DNA from: an uncultured Eggerthellaceae bacterium
GTDB lineage: Bacteria > Actinomycetota > Coriobacteriia > Coriobacteriales > Eggerthellaceae
Assembly: GCA_910588905.1 (NCBI GenBank)
Contig: CAJURZ010000016.1
Span: 49,436 to 61,219 of the forward strand
Length of the DNA stretch: 11,784 nucleotides
Direction of reading: 5' to 3'
Position numbers and translations under genes: made by a program. The notes under the pieces are model-generated. The model ran no database searches. It was given only the letters and a program-made list of their open reading frames with translations, and had not been told where the DNA came from. Shown here in pieces: positions 1-5,942 of the stretch. The stretch's first letter is position 1, and each line of letters opens with the position of its first letter.

Positions 1-15
1 TTATTAAATAGGGCA

Positions 16-174
16 TCAACTGATTCGCAATTTAAGTCGCTCAACGGTACCACGGCAACGTTTTTTCCTATCTGCCTTGGTGAGCAACAGGCAACTTATC
101 AGTTCATAGATCCTGGCCAAAGACACCATCTCGTCTCTGTCATTTAGTCTCCTGGGACGTCCGGCTGAAAGCAT
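16..174 (-). CDS. Possible 52-aa basic small protein downstream of the HEPN gene
   Basis: A 52-codon minus-strand reading frame begins with ATG 24 nt after the stop codon of the HEPN gene and ends in TGA. The N-terminus reads MLSAGRPRRLNDRDEMVS and the C-terminal half is rich in Lys and Arg. It lies in the right place to be a third gene of the DUF262-HEPN operon. However, no Shine-Dalgarno sequence is visible in front of the ATG and I recognise no family. It could equally be a chance frame in the operon's 3' untranslated region or a decayed gene tail. I see nothing else in positions 1-198. Confidence 0.25.
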   Translation of the reverse strand: MLSAGRPRRLNDRDEMVSLARIYELISCLLLTKADRKKRCRGTVERLKLRIS

Positions 175-198
175 AGAAAGATATAACAACACGAAACA

Positions 199-675
199 TC
201 ACTCAGCTAAAAGGGTCTCCACCCATTCCATAATCTCTACGCACTTATCGAAATACGCCTTCACTTGGGTAATGGTCACTTCGCTCCTACGTCCATGGGC
301 TACAAGATGGCGATTGTTCATCACAGAATCCAATGCATCTTTACGACCTTCTCGTTTTGCGAACTCTTCGAATCGATTGCCCCATTCCAAGCTGAAAGCG
401 CAAAGCATCTGTCTGATCTTATCCGTATTGGGGTTCTTACGTCCGTTTGATATATGCCTCTTCGCATACTTGGTGATCTTTGGAGAAGCGCCATTCTCTA
501 CATATTCAGTGAAAATGATCTCATATGCCTCCTCCATAAATCCCGAAACACGGACACAGAGGTATTGAGCCCAATGGGAACTTAACTCAAAATAAGCTGA
601 ATCACCCGTTGGAACCATGCTGAATAGAGCATCAACATCTCGCTTTGCTTTATTCAGATCGGGAGATTTAAACAT
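199..675 (-). CDS. HEPN-fold putative RNase (RiboL-PSP-HEPN / MAE_28990-like)
   Basis: This 158-aa helical protein carries the HEPN ribonuclease signature RX4H as NNRHLVAHG (Arg122, His127) near the C-terminus. The N-terminal half (about residues 25-55, SAYFELSSHWAQYLCVRVSGFMEE) looks like the first long helices of RiboL-PSP-HEPN or MAE_28990-type proteins. HEPN proteins with this motif are usually metal-independent RNases acting on RNA in the cytoplasm, often as toxins or abortive-infection effectors. The ATG lies 2 nt after the stop of the DUF262 gene, so translation is probably coupled. The pairing suggests the DUF262 protein is sensor or partner and this protein the effector, or that the two form a toxin-antitoxin-like pair; that is inference. 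The exact HEPN subfamily is uncertain, but the motif is clear. Confidence 0.75.
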   Translation of the reverse strand: MFKSPDLNKAKRDVDALFSMVPTGDSAYFELSSHWAQYLCVRVSGFMEEAYEIIFTEYVENGASPKITKYAKRHISNGRKNPNTDKIRQMLCAFSLEWGNRFEEFAKREGRKDALDSVMNNRHLVAHGRRSEVTITQVKAYFDKCVEIMEWVETLLAE

Positions 676-677
676 TC

Positions 678-1799
678 CTACGATGCCTCAAAGCACTTGA
701 TTGCAATGTTCATTCGAGTGCTAACCTGTTTGCCATCCGATGTGGCTCTAGATATTGCCTCTTTATACACTTCATCTGCCATCATCTTCTCGTAGGCCTC
801 TTTAATGAACTCATACGAAGGCTCTTCTTTTCCAGAAACAAGCCTTTTTGCAACTCCCACCATACACGAATCAAAAGCTGAAGCATTGAAGCTTTTCTCG
901 GGGCGAAAAGCATCTTCTCCGATCGAGTCATAGATTATTCGGGTCGTGGATTCGAAGATTTCCTTGAATCCTTCTTTGTTGAACTTATGCTGATTCTGCC
1001 CACAAAAGATATTGATGAACTCCTTCATCGGCTTAACATATTCCGACCCGTTGGTAAACAGAGCCAGGAAACGAATAATGAGCTCCTGATCCTTGAGTCG
1101 AAGGCTCTTATTACCATACAAGCTTCTCCAAGCATCGTATTCATTCTCATCATGAATGAAATCCAAGAACTCTCCATTGTATAAAGCAACCCTGATCTCC
1201 TGATCCGAGAGCTTGGATGCACCTGTATTCAGCCTCTCGAATACATGGAATAGGCTAGTGTCATCATTTGAAGGCGAAACTTGTTTGATCACAGTTGCAT
1301 GGATAATAGACGTATCCAGCCTGCTTCTGTCTCTCGGATCAAGCTCTTCGTAGGTTTTTCCTTCAAGTCTTTCTTGAACCCCTGTTAACGTAAATCTTCT
1401 TTGGCTCTTGCTGTTCTGCTTAGGATTAAAGGATCCTTCATAGAAGAACTGGAGGCTTTTCAAACGCTGCTGCCCGTCAATGACCAATTGTCTATTCTCA
1501 TCATCTTGGGCCATGAAGATTCCCGGCACTGGCAACCCCAAAAGCAGTGATTCGATGAATCGAGAGGCCTGAGAGAGAGTCCAGACAAATTCGCGCTGAA
1601 ACGAAGGAATGAAGATGTCGCCTCTCCTCATTCTATTGACCAAGGATTCAACTTCAGGATCCGCCCCGTAACTAACGATGTCATAAGTGACTGGCGGAGC
1701 GGCTTCCTCGAATTCCTCATCCTCGGTATCGATAATCTCCTCTTCATCGGCCATTACATTGAAATCTAGGGCCGAATATTCATAGCTGTCTTGAGCCAT
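678..1799 (-). CDS. DUF262 domain protein (GmrS-like ParB/Srx fold)
   Basis: This 373-aa protein has the diagnostic DUF262 motifs in order: IPSFQREFVW (residues 64-73), LLLGLPVPGIF (85-95), DGQQR (108-112), and further on FERLNTGASKLSDQEIR. DUF262 is the N-terminal domain of GmrSD-type modification-dependent restriction enzymes, where the DGQQR region belongs to an NTP-hydrolysing ParB/Srx-like fold. The protein ends without a recognisable DUF1524 HNH nuclease domain, so by itself it is not a complete GmrSD enzyme. The N-terminal 35 residues are strongly acidic. The ATG is preceded by AGGAG at 5-nt spacing, which fixes the start. The HEPN gene follows after 2 nt, indicating an operon. A role in phage defence or as a regulator of the HEPN protein is inferred from family and neighbour. 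Confidence 0.88.
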   Translation of the reverse strand: MAQDSYEYSALDFNVMADEEEIIDTEDEEFEEAAPPVTYDIVSYGADPEVESLVNRMRRGDIFIPSFQREFVWTLSQASRFIESLLLGLPVPGIFMAQDDENRQLVIDGQQRLKSLQFFYEGSFNPKQNSKSQRRFTLTGVQERLEGKTYEELDPRDRSRLDTSIIHATVIKQVSPSNDDTSLFHVFERLNTGASKLSDQEIRVALYNGEFLDFIHDENEYDAWRSLYGNKSLRLKDQELIIRFLALFTNGSEYVKPMKEFINIFCGQNQHKFNKEGFKEIFESTTRIIYDSIGEDAFRPEKSFNASAFDSCMVGVAKRLVSGKEEPSYEFIKEAYEKMMADEVYKEAISRATSDGKQVSTRMNIAIKCFEAS

Positions 1800-1931
1800 G
1801 GCTACTCCTAGAACGAAGGTACGATCGCTGTCTGCTCATGCTTTCCCAAAACAATACACATGCCGTGTCATGATATCAGCTGTCAACTCGTAGACTGCTT
1901 TAAAGAACTGTCCTTTGAAAATGCTACCCAT

Positions 1932-2476
1932 GCATCACCGCCATTGACACCTCTCTACTTCTGTCACGCTGTCCAAAAGGCTAAGAGGGAAGGTAAGCGG
2001 GGAAGTAGACAATGGCGGCTCCCGGGCAATAACAACGGGATGTCAACGGAATCAACAATACCGGTATCCCCATTTTGACGCAGATAGCTCCAATATCATC
2101 ATCCGTAAGAATATTTAGAACGACCTGAATGCAGGTATATCAAAAGATTCAATGCTTTCAAATCAATTCTGATTTTGGCACCTCTGGTCTTCCGGGAGCA
2201 AGCACCTGTGAAGTGAGCTCTAACCAGAGCAGACTCATCAAAAAAAGCGACACCTCCAACAAAGACAATAGTTCCGATGACAGCTACGACACCGGCAAGT
2301 TCGCTTCCTATGTACTCTCGCGGCTTCGACACATATTCTTGTCTTTAAAAAGGGCTCACAGATAAGATAGTCTTTTTCATCATTCTACTCCACCGCCAGC
2401 AAGAAAGTCTCCCTGGGAATCATTGATGCTGTAGATATGAAGTGCCCTAAGAGCGATGAGATCGACCGTGACTACT
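1932..2476 (+). pseudogene. Decayed, internally deleted second copy of the GHKL ATPase-unknown-DUF6339 operon
   Basis: This stretch aligns by eye with the intact operon at 8166-11577. Upstream and start region: 1932-2060 matches about 8166-8300. N-box region: 2075-2150 matches 8315-8425, less about 20 nt. G1/G2 region: 2151-2340 matches 8573-8750, at roughly 80% identity by eye. Then, after a jump, 2345-2476 matches about 11450-11577, the end of the third gene. The rest of the ATPase gene, the whole middle gene and most of the DUF6339-like gene are missing. The proposed start codon GTG is GGG here (1999-2001), a TAG (2116-2118) replaces the Gln in the N box, and the glycine-rich lid GGSFGIG reads DDSYDTG. 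It ends where the IS21 left end begins. No product is expected. Confidence 0.85.
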
Positions 2477-2545
2477 TGTTTATGACAAACTTAATATGAA
2501 CAAAGTGGCCTGCTCATTTTGAACACTTTGATAGCGAACATGCCG
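2477..2545 (+). repeat. Putative IS21 left terminal region with three GAACA repeats
   Basis: Starts with TGTTTATGACAAAC and carries GAACA at 2498-2502, 2521-2525 and 2536-2540. The second sits in CATTTTGAACA, which resembles a motif in the reverse complement of about 4408-4420. IS21 elements are known to have several short transposase-binding repeats at each end, so this is the likely IstA-binding end. Confidence 0.5.
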
Positions 2546-2609
2546 ACCAAGCTCCATTGGCTAGCCTTGTCAGTGCGAATGTATCCGACAAGAAAGGCCA
2601 GGAAGGAAG

Positions 2610-4074
2610 ATGATCAGCATGTCCAAGATCCATTCTATACGGGAGATGAGGATGAAGGGAGAACCTATCTCCAAGATCGCGGAGTCCCTAGAGGTCTTTC
2701 GCAACACCGTTTACAAATACCTGGAAGACCGTGACCTCTCGCCCCAGATGCCCATCAAAGCCTCACGGGGAAGCATCCTCGATCGATACCGTGAGCTCAT
2801 CGTGAGTTGGCTTGAAGAGGATAGGCGGAGCTGGCGCAAGCAGCGCCACACGGCGCGTCGCATCTGGCGGCGCCTGCGCGATGAGGAGGGTGTACAAGTA
2901 GCGGAATCCACCGTGCGCCACTATGTCTGCAAGCTCAAGAAGACCTTGCGCGCCGATGAGAATCGATTCCTCGATCTGGTATGGACTCCAGGAGAGACGC
3001 AGGCGGACTTTAAGGGAAGCTGATTTCTACATCCGGGGAACGAGGATGCGCCAGAGCTACTTCGTTCTCACCTTCCCCTTCTCCAACGTCGGGCTCGCCC
3101 AGGTCTTCCCAGGCGAGAATGCCGAATGCGTCTGCCAAGCGCTCAAGAACATCTTCGAATACGTGAGCGGCGTGCCCGTCCGCATCGTCTTCGACAATGC
3201 AACGGGAGTGGGACGGCGCATCTCGAATGAGACCCGCACCTCCAAGGTGTTCTCGGCCTTCGCTGCCCACTACGGCTTCTCCTATTCCTTCTGCAACCCG
3301 AACGCGGGCCATGAGAAGGGATCGGTCGAGAACAAGGTGGGGTTCCTCCGCCGCAACCTCTTCGTGCCAGTGCGCCAGATCGATTGTGGGCGCACGTTCA
3401 ACAAGCATCTTTTAGACAAGTGCATGGCGCTATCGGATAAGGGCCACTATGCGAGAGGCGAGCGTGAGCTGTCCTTGTTCATGGAAGACAAGGTGGCCTG
3501 CCTGGGCCTTCCGAGCGCCCCCTTCGATGTCGTGCGCTATGAGCGGCATCGGGCAGACAAGTACGGCAAGGTCTGCATCGATGGGCACCACTTCTATTCG
3601 AGCAATCCGGCCTTTGGAGGTGAGGAGCTCATCTGCGGCCTTCATGCCGATGAGGTGGTCGTGGCCACCTCCCAAGGCAAGGTGATCTCAAGGCACAGGA
3701 GAGCCTACGGCAGCGCCCGCACCGACACCACAGACCCTGCAAGCCAGCTCCCTCTCCTTGCAAGGAAGCCCAGAGGCTGGCAGAACAGCCTCGTCCGTTT
3801 TTCTCTATCAGATGATCTGAGGCGCTATATGGATGGCTTAGGAGGAGACGAACTCAAAGGTGCCTTGCGCACCTTGCGTGATGTCAGCGCCTCGAAGGGC
3901 TGGGAAGCTGCCTTGTCAGCCGCTGAGCTCTCATTCGAAGGATCCGGCAGGCTGGATGAAGCGAGCGTATCCGTTGCCGCAGCTGGCATCATGTCATCTC
4001 CTGTGGAGTACGAGGATGCGGTGGACCTCGCGGTCTATGACCAGGCGATGGATAAGGAGCCATCATGGCGATAA
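2610..4074 (+). pseudogene. istA: IS21-family transposase IstA, +1 frameshifted
   Basis: Two frames together encode a complete IstA-like DDE transposase of about 487 aa. The first frame (2610-3023) holds an N-terminal helix-turn-helix (SKIAESLEVFRNTVYKYLE) and ends just after the first catalytic Asp in GETQADF (GAC 3006-3008). The second frame resumes with EADFYIRG at about 3017 and carries the second Asp in IVFDNATGV (3193-3195), the Glu in GSVENKVGFLRRN (3328-3330) and the C-terminal beta-barrel region. At 3009-3017 the sequence TTTAAGGGAA has one base more than the expected GACTTTGGGGAA, giving TGA at 3021. IstA normally cuts and joins the IS ends with IstB. I read this as an inactivating +1 frameshift, although a sequencing error or frameshifting during translation is possible. 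An ATG at 2619 is an alternative start with better spacing from AGGAAGGA. Confidence 0.85.
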
Positions 4075-4382
4075 GCAAACAGATGGCCTCTGAGCTCAAG
4101 GCGCAAGCACGTTCGCTATTCTTCTCGACCGAGACGATAGAGCGGACCCTCTCTGAGGCGAGCGCTGGGCAGATCCGCGCGATCACAGAGATGATGGCCT
4201 TCGAGCAGGAGGTGAGGGGCCGTCGCAAGCGAGAGCGCCTCTTCCGCAAAAGTTCTACCCGAGCCCTGTACGGATTTAGCTTCCCCAGCTTCACTTACTT
4301 AAACCGCTTGCTCACTACCTGCACAGCAAAAACGCCCACGAAAAAGGTATATATAAAATATGCTATCTCATCTCTCCTCTAA
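4065..4382 (+). pseudogene. istB: Truncated IstB-like transposition helper ATPase
   Basis: The ATG overlaps the end of istA by 10 nt and is preceded by AAGGAG, the usual coupled istA-istB arrangement. The first 65 or so residues (MAISKQMASELKAQARSLFF... MMAFEQEVRGRRKRERLFRK) match the helical N-terminal domain of IstB, and GFSFPS may be a degenerate remnant of the following GYDF-type motif. The frame then runs into unrelated sequence and stops at 105 aa, against about 250 for the family. The Walker A and B motifs of the AAA+ ATPase are absent, so no functional helper can be made. Confidence 0.7.
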
Positions 4383-4634
4383 ATTGAGCCCTTTTGACCT
4401 TCCCCAAGTTCATAAAATGGCTTTGATTGTCCCGTAAGCAGTACAGACAAACACAATTTCTGGAGTATCTTCGAGATGTTCAAGAGGAGGGGCTGAAGGA
4501 GCCACGACGCGCGACATAAGCTTAGAGAGAAGGAGGTGGCTACCTTGCGAGGCGGTTAGACAAGTTCCATAACTAGTAATGATGGGCAATAGCCATCAAA
4601 AAGGAAGATTGATATCTATTGGAAGGAAGATCAA
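4383..4634 (+). other. Gene-free stretch between the IS remnant and the small Cys protein gene
   Basis: No complete gene is visible. It holds the probable right end of the IS21 remnant (to about 4453) and an open frame of 30 codons, 4427-4519, whose last part reads QFLEYLRDVQEEGLKEPRRA before TAA. That could be the tail of a gene cut by the IS, but it is too short to assign. An A+T-rich tract (TATATATAAAATATG, 4349-4363) lies just to the left. The remainder shows nothing I can identify apart from the ribosome binding site of the next gene. Confidence 0.4.
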
Positions 4635-4799
4635 ATGAATATCAAGTATATAGGCAACGACACCAGCAAATCCGAAAAAGGGAAAGTCCATATCAAAGAG
4701 GGAAACTACACAGCCTGCGGTGCCCGAATCGATGACAACCCTCAGGATTGGGTTGAGACTACCGAATCTGTGACGTGCAATAAGAACGGCTGTAAGTAA
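4635..4799 (+). CDS. 54-aa cysteine-containing small protein, possible zinc-knuckle
   Basis: ATG at 4635 is preceded by GGAAGGAAGA at good spacing, and the frame runs to TAA at 4797-4799. The sequence is hydrophilic: KVHIKEGNYTACGARIDDNP followed by a C-terminal VTCNKNGCK. His19, Cys28, Cys48 and Cys53 could form a small metal site like the short H...C...C..C proteins common in Gram-positive genomes. I do not recognise a named family and give no function. It points towards the membrane-protein gene on the other strand and is separated from it by a strong hairpin. The clear ribosome binding site, balanced composition and tail Cys pattern argue for a real gene. It stands alone, with no partner on the same strand. 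Confidence 0.6.
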   Translation: MNIKYIGNDTSKSEKGKVHIKEGNYTACGARIDDNPQDWVETTESVTCNKNGCK

Positions 4800-4807
4800 G
4801 CTATGAA

Positions 4808-4842
4808 TCAGGGAGGTATTTTGCTGGCAAATACCTCCCTGA
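4808..4842. terminator. Hairpin terminator between convergent genes
   Basis: A perfect 14-bp inverted repeat, TCAGGGAGGTATTT (4808-4821) and AAATACCTCCCTGA (4829-4842), flanks a 7-nt loop. It lies between the stop codon of the small Cys protein (4799, plus) and that of the membrane protein (4854, minus), where a shared bidirectional terminator is expected. Neither side has a long T tract after the stem, although the stem ends in A/T pairs. It could instead act mainly by protecting 3' ends. Confidence 0.7.
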
Positions 4843-4853
4843 TCGAATGTCCC

Positions 4854-5861
4854 CTAAGGATTGCACTTACTGCAAGGGGTATACCCTTGAGCCCTTGCAT
4901 TAGGCTCTGAAATAGGAATTTTGCTCTGCTTGAGGTATTGACACCCGCTGGAGTGGTACTTCTTGCCAGTTTTCGTGATGTAAACGGTATACTCATTGTT
5001 CACCGAACTCTGAGCTTGTTCAGCCTCACGAGCTGCTGCCTCTGCAGCAGCTGCAGCTTCTGCCTCTGCTTTGGCGGCTGCCTCAGCCGCTTGTCGTGCA
5101 GCCTCTTGCTCAGCTGCAATGCGCTGCATCTCTTCGGTATTCTCGACCAGTTTGAGAGGAACGGATTTCGCAACGCCTTCGTCATAGGAACAAGAGGCGC
5201 TTCCCTCCTTATAGATGGTCTTCCCATCAGGAGCTGTGAAGGCGACATAGGCAAACTGATATTCTCCTGACGGATAACCCAACACATTCTTGCCGCTCAC
5301 TGTGACAGTACGCGTGTCATTGATAGGCACACCTGCAGCAGTCGTACCCGTCACGATGATCTGCAATGATTTCACGCCAGAGGGGCTTGAATCGACAATC
5401 TCAAGAGACAGAACAGGGTCTTCCTTGGCTAGTTCAGCTTCTTGTGCTGCCGTCTTCTCCTGTAGGGCAATGAGCTCTTGCCCCGTCTGTGCAAGCTGCA
5501 GCTTTTCGCTATTCGCAGAGCTTGCAGATATCCCAGCTACAACAAGTCCAAAGAAAACCGCGCACCCACTGAGGATCAGTACGATCTTCCGAACGTCGAT
5601 CTTTTCCTTTTCCTTGGCATACCAGGAAAATCCGAGAGCGATGCCACCAAGAGCAAAACCGGAGATGGCGAAAGGCGGAATGATGCTCAGGATGATAGCG
5701 ATAATCGAAAGAGCAAGGATCACTTTGTCGAATAGTTTGGTGTTTGCAGATGACGCATCATCAGGCAACCCAGACACCACGGCATATTCAGTGCCGCTCT
5801 TGCCGGAAGCATCACTCTTTTGCCCCTTCCGGGCCTCGGTGATGGAATCGAGGATAGACAT
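4854..5861 (-). CDS. Membrane protein with Ala-rich coiled coil and C-terminal Ada-like Cys/His domain
   Basis: A 335-aa protein. Residues 1-45 are a polar N-terminus. A hydrophobic stretch at 47-81 (VILALSIIAIILSIIPPF, then a glycine-rich segment) and a helix at 93-114 form a DUF4190-like membrane anchor. Residues 117-145 are a short coiled coil, 149-240 look like a beta-sandwich ectodomain, and 243-285 is an Ala/Glu-rich helix. The tail (about 292-335) carries YHSSGCQYL and GYTPCSKCNP (His303, Cys307, Cys330, Cys333). This matches the small Ada-type metal-binding domain found at the C-termini of many Gram-positive extracellular nucleases and envelope proteins. I chose the ATG at 5861: AAGGCGAGGCGG lies just before it, whereas an ATG at 5879 (six residues longer) overlaps a candidate -10 box. 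Function is unknown; surface binding is an inference. Confidence 0.8.
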   Translation of the reverse strand: MSILDSITEARKGQKSDASGKSGTEYAVVSGLPDDASSANTKLFDKVILALSIIAIILSIIPPFAISGFALGGIALGFSWYAKEKEKIDVRKIVLILSGCAVFFGLVVAGISASSANSEKLQLAQTGQELIALQEKTAAQEAELAKEDPVLSLEIVDSSPSGVKSLQIIVTGTTAAGVPINDTRTVTVSGKNVLGYPSGEYQFAYVAFTAPDGKTIYKEGSASCSYDEGVAKSVPLKLVENTEEMQRIAAEQEAARQAAEAAAKAEAEAAAAAEAAAREAEQAQSSVNNEYTVYITKTGKKYHSSGCQYLKQSKIPISEPNARAQGYTPCSKCNP

Positions 5862-5878
5862 GGTCCGCCTCGCCTTCA

Positions 5879-5907
5879 TACATAGCCAATTGTTACTATT
5901 ATGTTAA
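5879..5907 (-). promoter_or_regulatory. Candidate promoter of the Ada-like membrane protein gene
   Basis: On the minus strand TTAACA (5907-5902, five of six matches to TTGACA) is followed after 17 nt by TATGTA (5884-5879, three of six to TATAAT). The leader to the ATG at 5861 would be short, which agrees with the downstream start. This is a pattern match only. Confidence 0.35.
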
Positions 5908-5942
5908 CAGACACCATAGCCGAAGAAAGACGATTCGATGAA

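Larger units (their letters stand above)
2477..4453 (+). mobile_element. Degraded IS21-family insertion sequence
   Basis: The element contains an istA-like transposase gene overlapping an istB-like gene, the hallmark of the IS21 family. The left boundary is placed at TGTTTATGAC (2477), exactly where similarity of the flanking pseudogene to the intact operon stops. The 5'-TG fits IS21 termini. Three GAACA repeats follow at 2498, 2521 and 2536, as expected for the multiple transposase-binding repeats at IS21 ends. The right boundary is uncertain. On the reverse strand, 4453 reads TGTTTGTC and has CATTTTATGAAC about 35 nt inside, resembling CATTTTGAAC about 38 nt inside the left end. No target duplication is apparent, and the pseudogene does not resume on the right. 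Frameshifted istA and truncated istB imply the copy cannot move by itself. Confidence 0.7.

Noticed and set aside
1862..1885. Possible promoter TTGACA on the minus strand upstream of the DUF262 gene (near 1883-1888)
   Set aside because: No acceptable -10 box is found at 16-18 nt, so it was not annotated.
1860..2365. Plus-strand frames of 72 and 78 codons as small genes
   Set aside because: Both lie inside the decayed ATPase copy and keep short pieces of it in shifted frames (for example DFGTSGLPGAS); they are pseudogene fragments.
2923..3010. An independent start (ATG-like) for the second istA half
   Set aside because: The first 28 or so residues of that frame are out of phase with the transposase; similarity resumes only at EADFYIRG, so this is one frameshifted gene, not two.
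3010..3675. Minus-strand frames opposite istA
   Set aside because: High-GC antisense shadows of the transposase with no support of their own.
5041..5110. Short GCTGCTGCC-like repeats suggesting a DNA repeat element
   Set aside because: They are explained by the Ala/Glu-rich coiled coil of the membrane protein.
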